From Spirochaetia bacterium (GTDB lineage: Bacteria; Spirochaetota; Spirochaetia; Sphaerochaetales; Sphaerochaetaceae), in assembly GCA_009930195.1 (NCBI GenBank), contig RZYT01000005.1, positions 1 to 33,052 on the forward strand: DNA of 33,052 bases. The letters are read 5' to 3'. Positions 14,399-22,658 of the stretch are shown here, one piece after another. Each line of letters opens with the position of its first letter. Position 1 is the stretch's first letter. The notes below the pieces were generated by a model. The model saw only the letters and a list, made by a program, of their open reading frames with translations. It searched no databases and was not told the origin of the DNA. The position numbers and the translations under genes were made by a program.

Positions 14399-15502
14399 CT
14401 AGAAGAACTGTGCTGGATCGAGGGCGATGCCTGACTGCTCGATGCTGAAGAAGAGTGTCGGCCGCTCATAGGAAGTACCGCTGGTACCGATGCTGCCGAT
14501 GGTCTCTCCCTTTGCAAGGGTCATTCCGATGCGCACTTCCACGTTCTCCAGATGGTGATAGCTGGTCTTGTACCCACCCTCATGGCTGAGTACCACGAAC
14601 CGGCCCCTGCCCTTCACCTCATAGCCGGCATCCACCACCTGACCGGAGGCAGAGGCAACAACAGCGGAGCCATAGGATCCGACGATCAGGATCCCTTCCA
14701 GGCTTTCCTTGGTTCCGGTTGCCGGATTATCCACAGGCTGGCCGAACAGTGTGGTGATCGCACCGCTGGTGGGCTTCTGGAACTGGATGGGAGCCACATC
14801 GGCAAGCTGGGAGAGAGACGAGCTTGAGGTATCGGGGATGAAAATCTGCTGGCCGACCAGAATGTTCTCACTCTTGAGCCCGTTCATCTCCTGAAGCGTC
14901 TTCCAACCCAACGAAGGGCTGTACTTGCGGGCTATGGTGGAGAGCATATCCCCTTCACGAACCGTATAGAGCTGTCCATCACGATCGGGAATGCGGAGCG
15001 TCACCCCTTCCTTGATCGCCTGGATGTTCCTGATCTGATTCACGCTGATCAGCGTCTGGGTCTTCAGGCTGTAGAGAGCGGCAATGCTTGCCAGGTCCTC
15101 TCCTTCCCCCACCACATGGTCGATGAACTGTACAACCAGGGAGTTGGAGGGAGTGCGGGAAACAGGACGGTCGGAAAGTGAGCGGGCCTGGGTGTCGACG
15201 ACAGGGGCATCGGCAAGCGATGCAGCCTCTGGGATGGCAGCAGGTGCCGGTTTGACAACCTCCGGGGCATCGGCAATGGTCTCAACCTGGGGAAGCACCT
15301 CCCTGATCACTTCAGTCTTGGAAGGATCCTTGGCCCCTTGGGCCGGGAAGAACTGGTACCAGATCACAATCACCACTACACAGATGGCTATGCCCAGCGC
15401 GATGGTCCAGATCAGACCCCTGCTGGGTTTGGTTCGTTCCCCATCACGCCCCGATCTCCAAGAGGGACGTTCCTGCATATCATCATAGTAGTCTTTCGCC
15501 AT
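14399..15502 (-). CDS. Membrane-anchored LysM/degenerate LytM protein, NlpD/EnvC-like
   Basis: A 367-residue protein with a basic cytoplasmic N-terminus, one membrane helix (about 29-49) and a Pro/Ala-rich linker. It has two LysM domains (about 125-172 and 177-224) and a C-terminal M23/LytM fold (about 247-367). In active LytM enzymes zinc is held by HxxxD and HxH. Here the first motif is L268-E-G-I-L272 and the last is T349-L-F351, so three of three checked ligand positions are lost. Only H317 of the YxHL motif remains. This is the pattern of NlpD and EnvC, which bind peptidoglycan amidases and switch them on at the septum rather than cutting themselves. Its divergent neighbour is ftsI, which fits a division role. 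An amidase partner is not in the window. The activator role is an inference from lost ligands and domain order. Confidence 0.85.
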   Translation of the reverse strand: MAKDYYDDMQERPSWRSGRDGERTKPSRGLIWTIALGIAICVVVIVIWYQFFPAQGAKDPSKTEVIREVLPQVETIADAPEVVKPAPAAIPEAASLADAPVVDTQARSLSDRPVSRTPSNSLVVQFIDHVVGEGEDLASIAALYSLKTQTLISVNQIRNIQAIKEGVTLRIPDRDGQLYTVREGDMLSTIARKYSPSLGWKTLQEMNGLKSENILVGQQIFIPDTSSSSLSQLADVAPIQFQKPTSGAITTLFGQPVDNPATGTKESLEGILIVGSYGSAVVASASGQVVDAGYEVKGRGRFVVLSHEGGYKTSYHHLENVEVRIGMTLAKGETIGSIGTSGTSYERPTLFFSIEQSGIALDPAQFF

Positions 15503-15505
15503 ACC

Positions 15506-15534
15506 TCGACATTACCTTTCCTACATAGTAGTAT
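15506..15534 (+). promoter_or_regulatory. ftsI promoter, near-leaderless
   Basis: TCGACA (15506-15511), 17 nt, TAGTAT (15529-15534): five of six and four of six consensus matches. The expected start of transcription is about 15540-15542, only a few bases before the ftsI ATG. There is no Shine-Dalgarno sequence, consistent with a leaderless message. Confidence 0.5.
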
Positions 15535-15559
15535 AAAACAATCATGGCTACCAGTCCAA
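15530..15559 (-). promoter_or_regulatory. Promoter of the NlpD-like gene overlapping the ftsI promoter
   Basis: Minus-strand TTGGAC (15559-15554), 18 nt, TATACT (15535-15530). The -10 is good and the -35 is weak. This -10 shares five base pairs with the -10 of plus-strand ftsI, so polymerase cannot occupy both promoters at once. Confidence 0.45.
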
Positions 15560-17211
15560 AACACTCGTATATACGGTTCTTCACCGTGGTTGTTGCCCTC
15601 CTTTTGGGTCTTATTCTGGTCAGATTGGCATTTCTGACCCTCCAAGACCAATCTCAGAGCAAAACCTACACCAATCCTCAGGTAGCCTCGAAGGTGGTGC
15701 GGGGTACCATATATGATCGTAATCACCGAATTCTGGCAATACAAACACCCTACTGGGGAGTCTACTTCCATCTGAATTACATCAAGGACTTGCAGGTGGT
15801 GAGCGAACTCGTCGCCCCGTACGTGCAGATGAGTCCCCAGCAGGTGCAGGACAAGGCAAAACAATACACCACCTATGCACAGATCAAGGCGAGAATCGAT
15901 GAGGATCAGGTCCCTGCCCTCCTTGCAACCCTTGAAAAACATAAGCTCACCAAAGAGGTGACGGTGGAAAAGCGGCTGGGCAGAACCTACCCCGCCCTTT
16001 TCCATGCTTCCCAGACCCTTGGGTTCATCAACTCTGAACAAGAAGGCATCGAGGGGGTTGAGCTGAGCCAGGAACACTACCTCAACCCGTACCCCGAGGT
16101 GGGACAGGGAGAGGTCACCTATGGGGAAGACATCACCCTGACCCTGGACCTGGACATCCAGTATGCACTGGACGTCCAACTGCAGTTCATTGCAGACGAG
16201 CACAACCCCGACTATGCCATGGCCTTGGTGCTGGACGCCACCAATGGTGATATCCTGGGCATGTCCAGCTACCCTTGGTATGATGTGAACTCCCTCTCCA
16301 CCAGTACTGCGGTGCAAAGGAAGAATCATGCGGCAAACCTGCTGTTCGAGCCGGGCTCCGTCTTCAAGCTCTTCAGCTTGGCCACAGTGCTCGAAGCCGG
16401 GCAGGCAAACGTAACCGAGCCGTTTCTCTGTGACGGCTCCTACACCTTCTCCACCGGTTCGTCCAACGTAACCATCAACTGTACTGCACCCCATGGCTTG
16501 ATTGACCCGAAGACCATGATCGCAAAATCCTGCAACGGGGCAATCGTACACTGGGCGATGCAGACCGATGCGGATCTGTTCTATGAGACGCTCACAAAAC
16601 TTGGCTTCAATTCCAGCTATGACATCGGCCTCCCTTGCCGGCCCAGGGCTCAGATCGCTGAGCCATCCACGTGGTCCGGACGGTCACAGGCTACCATCTC
16701 GTTCGGTCAGGAGATGCTCGCGAGCGCCCTGCATCTAGCTGCTGCAGCCACTGCTCTCACCCAAGAGGGAGAACTTCTTCAGCCTCACCTCATCCTCAGC
16801 CGCAGTGATGCCGTAACAGCCGAGAAGACCTACCAGCGGGAGCGTACCGTCCTTGCCAAAGTTTTTTCCGGCGAGGTTGCCAAAACTGTACGCGCTGGCA
16901 TGCAGCAGGCCACCGAGGAAGGGGGGACAGGGGTGAAGGCTGTGGTTGAAGGTGTGGATGTAGGAATCAAAACAGGGACTGCACAACTGCTGAATCCCGA
17001 GACCAATACCTATGAGGACGGGACTGTTTTGGCTTCGAGCCTTGCCATGGTTCCCATCGACAATCCCCGCTACATCATCTATTTCGGAGCGGGAAATCCC
17101 AAGGGGAACACCATCTGGGGATCAAATATCGCTGGACCGGCCATCGCCAACGTGGTGAAGGCCTTGCTCAGCCAAGGAAAACTCGTGGCCAAGGATACTG
17201 AAATCCGTTAG
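15544..17211 (+). CDS. ftsI: Class B penicillin-binding protein, septal transpeptidase (FtsI/PBP2-type)
   Basis: This protein cross-links peptidoglycan in the periplasm, working with FtsW. The 555-residue protein has a short N-terminus and a membrane anchor (about 11-32). It has the pedestal motif VVRGTIYDRN (51-60) and a transpeptidase domain from about 190 with all three active-site motifs: S272-V-F-K275 (nucleophile serine), S329-C-N331 and K476-T-G478. ISFGQEMLAS (385-394) is also typical. There is no GT51 domain and no PASTA domain. It is not in its usual place between ftsL and murF; it stands alone here, divergent from the NlpD-like gene, and its stop overlaps the stop of the flhF-like gene by 4 nt. 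No ribosome site precedes it. FtsI is preferred over elongation PBP2 from its size and the ftsI-like motifs, but the distinction is not certain. Confidence 0.92.
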   Translation: MATSPKHSYIRFFTVVVALLLGLILVRLAFLTLQDQSQSKTYTNPQVASKVVRGTIYDRNHRILAIQTPYWGVYFHLNYIKDLQVVSELVAPYVQMSPQQVQDKAKQYTTYAQIKARIDEDQVPALLATLEKHKLTKEVTVEKRLGRTYPALFHASQTLGFINSEQEGIEGVELSQEHYLNPYPEVGQGEVTYGEDITLTLDLDIQYALDVQLQFIADEHNPDYAMALVLDATNGDILGMSSYPWYDVNSLSTSTAVQRKNHAANLLFEPGSVFKLFSLATVLEAGQANVTEPFLCDGSYTFSTGSSNVTINCTAPHGLIDPKTMIAKSCNGAIVHWAMQTDADLFYETLTKLGFNSSYDIGLPCRPRAQIAEPSTWSGRSQATISFGQEMLASALHLAAAATALTQEGELLQPHLILSRSDAVTAEKTYQRERTVLAKVFSGEVAKTVRAGMQQATEEGGTGVKAVVEGVDVGIKTGTAQLLNPETNTYEDGTVLASSLAMVPIDNPRYIIYFGAGNPKGNTIWGSNIAGPAIANVVKALLSQGKLVAKDTEIR

Positions 17212-18200
17212 GGCGAGGGGAAGAAGTGTGAACCGTCAAGGCTGAACAGCTTGAGACGGGGAACCAGAACCGATGCTTCTGCCTGGGAAAAGTCCTCCGG
17301 AATCTCCTGCCCATCCGCAACATAGAGCAAGGCAAGCTTGCTCTTGTCCAGGAAGGTGAGGATGTTGCCGATGGTACTGGTCTCATCAAGTTTGGTGACT
17401 ATCACCGAATCAAGGGCATGGGAGCCGAACTCCTCGTACTGGGAGAGCAAGTCGCCCACTTTCGCACTTGCATTGATGGTGAGGATGCGACTTGTCTGCT
17501 CCAGAGGCAAGACGGTAAGCAGGGCCTGAAGGTCCTGGCGCAAAAACTCATCCTTGATGCTGCTGCCGCTGGTATCGACAAAGACATGGTCAAACTCCGA
17601 AAGGGATGGCATGAGACTTTGCACCGCCTGGACCGAGTCAGCCTCAAAGAGCGGGAGGGAAAAATTCCTGCACAACTCCCGTACTTGCTGCACAGCTCCG
17701 ATCCGGTGCACATCAAAACTCAGCACCGCAACCTTGCGACCCTGATGTGAACGCAAAAAAAGGGCAGCCTTCACCAAGCTGGTGGTCTTTCCCACCCCGG
17801 CAAGACCGACCAGAACCAGAAATTTCCGGGCAACCTGGTCGGCAAAAGCCAACTCCTCAAAGAGACGCCGCACAAGCAGAATCTCAACCTCAGCCTTCTC
17901 AGATCCGCTTGCCAAGGCAAATTCCTCGGCAAGGGAGGGAGGAAGGTCATTCGCAAGCAGCAACGATTGCAAATAGGCGACTGCATCATAGGGTTCCTGC
18001 TGCTGAACCTCCTCTTCCTCGTTGGGCATCGGAGATTCGGCAACCAAGTAGAAGGTGATCCTGCACGCCTGCTTACGGGAGAGGGCGGAACCTTTGCTGA
18101 AATCCTTGCGTGTATGAACGCGCACTGCATTGCCGTACTCCCTACGGGCCTGGCGCAGTGCGCTCTCATAATCGGTGGATTCAAGCGTGAGGAATTCCAA
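17208..18200 (-). CDS. flhF: FlhF-like SRP-family GTPase
   Basis: FlhF places the first flagellar parts at the cell pole in motile bacteria. The 330-residue protein has a short N-terminal B domain, whose ALRQARREYGNAVRVHTRK is the FlhF signature, then a linker, then an NG GTPase domain. G1 is GLAGVGKTT (132-140). DVHRIGAVQQ (163-172) is the FlhF/SRP insertion motif. G3 is DTSGSS (209-214), where SRP GTPases normally have DTAGR. G4 is TKLDE (269-273). DGQEIPEDF is the closing loop. Loss of the G3 arginine may weaken hydrolysis. It starts 8 nt after hslU and ends the mraZ operon. No other flagellar gene is in the window. It may be a relic of a deleted flagellar operon or a protein with a new polar or septal role. 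FtsY and Ffh are excluded by the N-terminal domain and the absence of an M domain. Confidence 0.85.
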   Translation of the reverse strand: MEFLTLESTDYESALRQARREYGNAVRVHTRKDFSKGSALSRKQACRITFYLVAESPMPNEEEEVQQQEPYDAVAYLQSLLLANDLPPSLAEEFALASGSEKAEVEILLVRRLFEELAFADQVARKFLVLVGLAGVGKTTSLVKAALFLRSHQGRKVAVLSFDVHRIGAVQQVRELCRNFSLPLFEADSVQAVQSLMPSLSEFDHVFVDTSGSSIKDEFLRQDLQALLTVLPLEQTSRILTINASAKVGDLLSQYEEFGSHALDSVIVTKLDETSTIGNILTFLDKSKLALLYVADGQEIPEDFSQAEASVLVPRLKLFSLDGSHFFPSP

Positions 18201-18208
18201 AGGCCCTC

Positions 18209-19588
18209 CTACAGGATGAACTTCGAGAGATCCTGGTCCTGGATCACATCACCAAGCCGTTCATCCACATAGGCACTGGTGATGGTGATGCTCTGCCCGC
18301 TCAACTCATCTGCGCTGAAGGAGAGCTCCTCAAGCAACTTCTCCATGATGGTGAACAACCGTCTTGCACCGATATTGTCGTTGGAGGAGTTCACCTCATA
18401 GGCTATCTCGCTGATGCGACGGATTGCGGCATCCTCGAACTGGATCTCCACCCCTTCGGTCTTCAGCAACTCGCGGTACTGCATCGTGATGGCATTTGCA
18501 GGTTCTGTAAGAATCCGATAGAAATCGTCACTGGTCAAGTCATCGAGCTCAACCCGCAGGGGAAAACGTCCCTGCAACTCGGGAATGAGATCGCTGGGCT
18601 TGGAAACATGGAATGCACCGCTTGCGATGAAGAGGATGTGGGTGGTGTCGATGACTCCCCACTTGGTTGATACACTGGTTCCTTCGATGATGGGAAGGAT
18701 GTCCCGCTGCACGCCTTCACGGGATACGTCGATGCCGGATCCGCTGCTACCGCTCTTGGCAACCTTGTCGATCTCATCGATGAAGACGATGCCCATCTGC
18801 TCAACCCGTTCCTTGGCCTCGTCGATGGCGCGGTCGTTGTCAACCGCCTTCTCCGTCTCTTCCTCGGTGAAAATCTCTCGTGCCCGCTTCACGGTGAGCT
18901 TGCGGTTATGGGCTTTGCCATTGCCGAAAATCGAGCCCAGGCTCTGCATGGCATCCTGCAGCTCTTCCATATTCGGTTGTCCGAGCACCTCAATGCCCAC
19001 ACGCTTCCTGCTCTGTACGTTTATCTCCACCTCACGGTCGTCAAACTTGCCTTCACGAAGCATGCGCCTGAACCGCTCCCTCGTAACCTTCTGGCTGTCG
19101 GTGTAGGATGTGCCGACCTCGATGATATCCACCGAGGTATCTTCCTTGATCTGGGGAAGCAGAATGTCCAAAAGCCGTTCCTCCACCCGCTGGAACACCT
19201 TCTCTTGCTCTCGCTGTGCAAGCTCGGCCTTCACCTGCTGGACAGCAATGCTCATCAGGTCGCGGATGATCGACTCGACATCCCTGCCCACATACCCCAC
19301 CTCGGTGTACTTGGTTGCCTCAACCTTGATGAAGGGAGCATTGGACAGCTTGGCGATCCTTCGTGCGATCTCCGTCTTTCCCACACCGGTGGGCCCGATC
19401 ATGATGATGTTCTTGGGACTCACCTCGTCACGGATATCAAGCGGAAGCCGCTTGCGCCTGGTGCGGTTGCGTATTGCCACTGCTATCGTACGTTTGGCCT
19501 GGTTCTGGCCGATGATATATTTGTCAAGTTCGCTGACGATCTGGGAAGGCTTGAGCTCGTCAAGCTTCCTATTGTTTGTATGTTCCAT
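18209..19588 (-). CDS. hslU: HslU, ATPase of the HslUV protease
   Basis: An AAA+ unfoldase that feeds substrates into HslV in the cytoplasm. The 459-residue protein has the expected IIGQNQAKR start and Walker A GPTGVGKT (65-72). The pore loop lies in TKYTEVGYVGRD, the inserted I domain at about 110-240, and Walker B reads VFIDEIDK. Sensor 2 is GARRL, and the C-terminus is DLSKFIL, the tail that docks into HslV. It starts 3 nt after hslV. Downstream is the flhF-like gene, where other spirochaetes have flgB. Confidence 0.97.
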   Translation of the reverse strand: MEHTNNRKLDELKPSQIVSELDKYIIGQNQAKRTIAVAIRNRTRRKRLPLDIRDEVSPKNIIMIGPTGVGKTEIARRIAKLSNAPFIKVEATKYTEVGYVGRDVESIIRDLMSIAVQQVKAELAQREQEKVFQRVEERLLDILLPQIKEDTSVDIIEVGTSYTDSQKVTRERFRRMLREGKFDDREVEINVQSRKRVGIEVLGQPNMEELQDAMQSLGSIFGNGKAHNRKLTVKRAREIFTEEETEKAVDNDRAIDEAKERVEQMGIVFIDEIDKVAKSGSSGSGIDVSREGVQRDILPIIEGTSVSTKWGVIDTTHILFIASGAFHVSKPSDLIPELQGRFPLRVELDDLTSDDFYRILTEPANAITMQYRELLKTEGVEIQFEDAAIRRISEIAYEVNSSNDNIGARRLFTIMEKLLEELSFSADELSGQSITITSAYVDERLGDVIQDQDLSKFIL

Positions 19589-19591
19589 TGC

Positions 19592-20128
19592 TTACAATAC
19601 CTCTACGTGAATCGAGTCATCGGTGTAGATGCACAGCGTCGCTGCGATCTCCACACTCTTTCGTGCTATCTCACTTGCTGAGAGCGTCGGGCTTGCCTCA
19701 AGATAGGCCAGGGCTGCACTGAGTGCGTAATTCCCACCGCTGCCGATGCCGATGGCATCGCGTTCGGGATCTACCACATCCCCTGCCCCGTTGATCAAAA
19801 AGATGCGCTTGCCATCGCTGACCAGCATCATGGCCTCAAGCTGGCGGAGCTGCTTGTCGACCCTCCACTGCTTGGCGAGTTCCACTGCAGAACGGGTGAG
19901 ATCCCCGTTGAACTGCTTGAGCTTGGCCTCAAACAGCTCAAAAAGGGTGAAGGCATCTGCGGTGGTTCCGGCAAATCCGGTGATCACCTTGCCATCATAC
20001 AAGGTGCGAACCTTGTGCGCGTTCGATTTGAGAATGGTGTCACCGGCAGTAACCTGCCCGTCCCCTGCTATTGCCACATGTCCGTCCTTGCGGACAGCTA
20101 CGATGGTTGTTCCTTTGAAACTACTCAT
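19592..20128 (-). CDS. hslV: HslV, peptidase of the HslUV protease
   Basis: A proteasome-type peptidase of 178 residues. The start at 20128 has AAGGA 6 nt upstream and gives [16 protein letters not shown]; the open frame further upstream lies inside xerC and is not coding. Family motifs are [27 protein letters not shown] and [17 protein letters not shown]. Most HslV proteins start MTT with the catalytic threonine exposed by removal of Met. Here six residues precede the TT pair. This resembles CodW of Bacillus (MSSFHATT, from memory), which uses an N-terminal serine, or Thermotoga HslV, which removes a short propeptide. It overlaps xerC by 8 nt and is 3 nt from hslU. Confidence 0.95.
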   Translation of the reverse strand: MSSFKGTTIVAVRKDGHVAIAGDGQVTAGDTILKSNAHKVRTLYDGKVITGFAGTTADAFTLFELFEAKLKQFNGDLTRSAVELAKQWRVDKQLRQLEAMMLVSDGKRIFLINGAGDVVDPERDAIGIGSGGNYALSAALAYLEASPTLSASEIARKSVEIAATLCIYTDDSIHVEVL

Positions 20129-21014
20129 GCTGCTTCCTTCCATGGGGGTGGCACGCCTCATAGACGCGAGCCAGCCGTTCTTTCGATACATGGGTATAGA
20201 TTTGCGTGGTGGAGATGCTTTGGTGTCCGAGCAGTTCCTGTACCAAGCGGATATCGGCCCCATTGTCCAGAAGATGGGTGGCATAGGTGTGTCTCAGCAC
20301 ATGGGGTGTAAAGTTCTTCTGCCATCCCAGCCTTCTTCCATATGTCGCAAACATACTACCAATGGTGCTCATCGGCAACTGTTTTCCACTGTTTGAGACA
20401 ATGAGATAGGGAGTGTCGAAGCGTTCATGCTTCATGCTCAGATACGAGGAGAGCAAGGATTGGGTGCGCTTGGTATAAAAGACGTAGCGCATCTTTTTCC
20501 CTTTTCCCAACACCCGTATTCTCAGTACATCGGTCTCGATATCCTGTTCCTTGATGGATCGCAGCTCACCGATGCGGCATCCCGTATCATAGAGCAGGCT
20601 GAAAACAAGCATGTCCCTGGCAGAACGGAAATCACACCACGGAAGACTGAGCAGATTTGCCACCTCACTGACACTCAGCACCGTAGGAAGATGGCTCTTC
20701 CTGCTATGTACGCTGATGAGTGCAAAGGGATTGGATGCACAGGTTTGCTGGCGTACCAAGGCAGCATAGAAGGTGCGGCAGCAGCTGATCTTTCGGTTGA
20801 CCGTCGCCTCCTGATATCGCTTTTCCTTGCTCATGTGACGGATGTACATGAGCACATCCTCACGCTGGACAGCACTGAGGGTGATGCCCAGAGCATGGAT
20901 GTACGAGGCAAACTGCCTCAGGTCGCGGCCATAGCTTGCGATGGTATGTTCGCTTCTGCCCCTCACCGTTCGTTCCGTCTCGAGAAAAGCCTGGACCAAA
21001 TCCTCATCAGTCAT
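20121..21014 (-). CDS. xerC: Tyrosine recombinase XerC-like
   Basis: This enzyme resolves chromosome dimers at dif with XerD. The 297-residue protein has an N-terminal SAM-like domain (about 5-90) and a complete catalytic set: R147 (TGCRIGEL), K171, H238 and R241 ([12 protein letters not shown]), H264 (LLGHQS) and Y273 (QIYTHV). The start at 21014 gives a normal N-terminus and an 8-nt overlap with dprA; the ribosome site GGAG is only 1 nt from the ATG, so coupling to dprA translation is likely. An in-frame start 15 codons upstream exists but lies in dprA. Which of the two Xer proteins in this operon is XerC and which XerD is assigned by position beside hslV and is not certain. Confidence 0.88.
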   Translation of the reverse strand: MTDEDLVQAFLETERTVRGRSEHTIASYGRDLRQFASYIHALGITLSAVQREDVLMYIRHMSKEKRYQEATVNRKISCCRTFYAALVRQQTCASNPFALISVHSRKSHLPTVLSVSEVANLLSLPWCDFRSARDMLVFSLLYDTGCRIGELRSIKEQDIETDVLRIRVLGKGKKMRYVFYTKRTQSLLSSYLSMKHERFDTPYLIVSNSGKQLPMSTIGSMFATYGRRLGWQKNFTPHVLRHTYATHLLDNGADIRLVQELLGHQSISTTQIYTHVSKERLARVYEACHPHGRKQHE

Positions 21015-21882
21015 ACTCCAGACTATACCATGCTGAACCAAACCGATACAACGCATCACTGCTGGATGTCTGCCTCAGTTGCACCGATGAAGACCAGTCC
21101 AGGCTACAGGCAAGCTCCGCATAGCAAGAGAAGGTAGGGCAGCCCATCCCTACCAAGGCAAGACCACCCTCCCCCAATGTTGGGGATTGCAGTGCCTGTT
21201 CGTGCACATAGACATCACGTCCGGCATCCAAGGCTGCCGTTGCACACGCAAGAGCTCCCGAATGCAGAGGAGCCTGAAGCACCACCGTCACCAGACCCAG
21301 GGCCGTGGAGACGACATTGCGGGCAAGGCAGCGAAACGGAATGGCTTGGTCATCAGGCTCAAAGGGGGAGATGACATTTGCATGGGTGAGCAGGGAGTTT
21401 GCCTGGATGCGCTTGGTGGCAAGCCCTGCGTCACACACCACATAGCCGGGAGTCCCCAGGTCAAGGCAGGCATACAGGGCGGCCCTGTCACTGCCACGGC
21501 TGTTGCTGGTGACCAGGGCACACCCATTTGCCGAAGCCTCCAGGGCAAATGCATAGGAGAGTCTGGAACCAAGGCCGTCAGGGTAGCGAGTACCGCAAAG
21601 GGTGAGCAGGTGGTCGGAAGGCTGGGGAAGCTCTCCTGTGTAAAGAAGACGAAACGGTGGGTTCTCAAGCTGTGCCAAGGTTGCCGGATAGCAGCTCATG
21701 CCGAAGAAACAGGCCTTTGCCTTTTCGTCGGACAGGAAGCTGAGCATGCGATGAAGTCGTGTCCTGTCGTTTCCCAGTCGCCTGAGCAACGACGGGAGCG
21801 AGGGATCCTGGCGTACCAGATGCAATTTTTCTGCAGTGGAGAGCCTCAGCAGGCTGATGGCAAGCAAAACGGAGAGCTTCAT
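21007..21882 (-). CDS. dprA: DprA/Smf-like DNA processing protein, divergent
   Basis: DprA loads RecA on incoming single-stranded DNA during transformation. The 291-residue protein has the Rossmann-like DprA fold signs, but each motif has drifted. VGSR is LCGTR (95-99) and SGLAxGIDxxAH is [12 protein letters not shown] (127-138). The RNR motif is CLARNVVS (185-192), and SGSLITA is HSGALACAT (207-215). It has an N-terminal helical stretch but no recognisable C-terminal winged helix. It lies between a TSUP membrane protein and xerC, the position of smf in other spirochaete division clusters. It follows TSUP by 32 nt with a poor ribosome site. It may still bind DNA or RecA, or may have changed role. 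Confidence 0.82.
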   Translation of the reverse strand: MKLSVLLAISLLRLSTAEKLHLVRQDPSLPSLLRRLGNDRTRLHRMLSFLSDEKAKACFFGMSCYPATLAQLENPPFRLLYTGELPQPSDHLLTLCGTRYPDGLGSRLSYAFALEASANGCALVTSNSRGSDRAALYACLDLGTPGYVVCDAGLATKRIQANSLLTHANVISPFEPDDQAIPFRCLARNVVSTALGLVTVVLQAPLHSGALACATAALDAGRDVYVHEQALQSPTLGEGGLALVGMGCPTFSCYAELACSLDWSSSVQLRQTSSSDALYRFGSAWYSLEYD

Positions 21883-21914
21883 ACCAGAGAAGCTGTGCAG
21901 GATGCACCTTTGCT

Positions 21915-22658
21915 TCAGAACATTCCCACCACCACCTTGAGCAGCAGGATCGCAAGGACGAAGAGCATGACCGGCTTCACCACCTTCACTCCGACAGTCA
22001 GGGCAAGGCTGCTGCCCAGATAGCCACCGACTATGGCGCTGAGAGCACAGGGAATGGCGATGGAGAAATCAATGACCCCATGCCGAAGGAAGACTGCCAA
22101 GGCAGCCACATTGGAAGCCAGATTGACCACCCGGGCCGTTCCGCACGCCTTCAGCAGATCCAAACCCAGCACCGAGGTGAAGATCAGGGTGAGAAACATG
22201 CCGGTTCCCGGCCCGAAAAAGCCGTCGTACATGCCCATGACCAAGCCGGTACCCATGCCCAAGAGGACGACAAAGAGCTTGGAACGACTCCTTGCCTGCC
22301 CGAAGTCGGGCTTGAGCATCATGAACAGGGCAAGGGCTGGGACAAGGAACACCAGCAGATAGTTCAGGTACGTGGAAGCATACCGGGTTGCCAGCAGCGA
22401 GCCGAATCCCGAACCGAGAAAGCTGAAGACGATGGCCACCACCCCGACCAGAAGGGAGACCTGCGAATGGGCCAGATAGCGGATGGATGCGATGAGCGTA
22501 CCGCTGGAAGAAGCAAACTTGTTGTTTCCCAACGCTGTCTGCGGGGGAAGCCCCACCGCAACGTACGCGGTGAGGGTTATCAAGCCACCGCCGCCGGCAA
22601 TTGCATCGACGAAAGAACCGAAGGCAATGATGGGGCAGAGCAACCAGAGGATACTCAT
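21915..22658 (-). CDS. TSUP (TauE/SafE) family membrane transporter
   Basis: A 247-residue polytopic protein with about eight membrane helices in two repeats. Each repeat begins with the TSUP signature region: FVDAIAGGGGLITLTAY (16-32) with ALGNNKFASSSGT, and GMYDGFFGPGTGMFL with RVVNLASNVAAL in the second half. Relatives export sulfite, sulfoacetate or other small sulfur or organic anions; the substrate cannot be told from sequence. The gene begins in an ATGA overlap with xerD and is followed by dprA. It has no obvious link to division or recombination and looks like an insertion into the ancestral xerD-dprA order that was then adopted by the operon. Confidence 0.9.
   Translation of the reverse strand: MSILWLLCPIIAFGSFVDAIAGGGGLITLTAYVAVGLPPQTALGNNKFASSSGTLIASIRYLAHSQVSLLVGVVAIVFSFLGSGFGSLLATRYASTYLNYLLVFLVPALALFMMLKPDFGQARSRSKLFVVLLGMGTGLVMGMYDGFFGPGTGMFLTLIFTSVLGLDLLKACGTARVVNLASNVAALAVFLRHGVIDFSIAIPCALSAIVGGYLGSSLALTVGVKVVKPVMLFVLAILLLKVVVGMF

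Noticed and set aside
14645-14800. The M23 domain as an active endopeptidase
   Set aside because: Both zinc motifs lack their His and Asp residues; only the YxHL histidine is present.
20129-20284. A 52-residue N-terminal extension of HslV
   Set aside because: It lies inside xerC in another frame, has no HslV similarity, and a clear ribosome site precedes the ATG at 20128.
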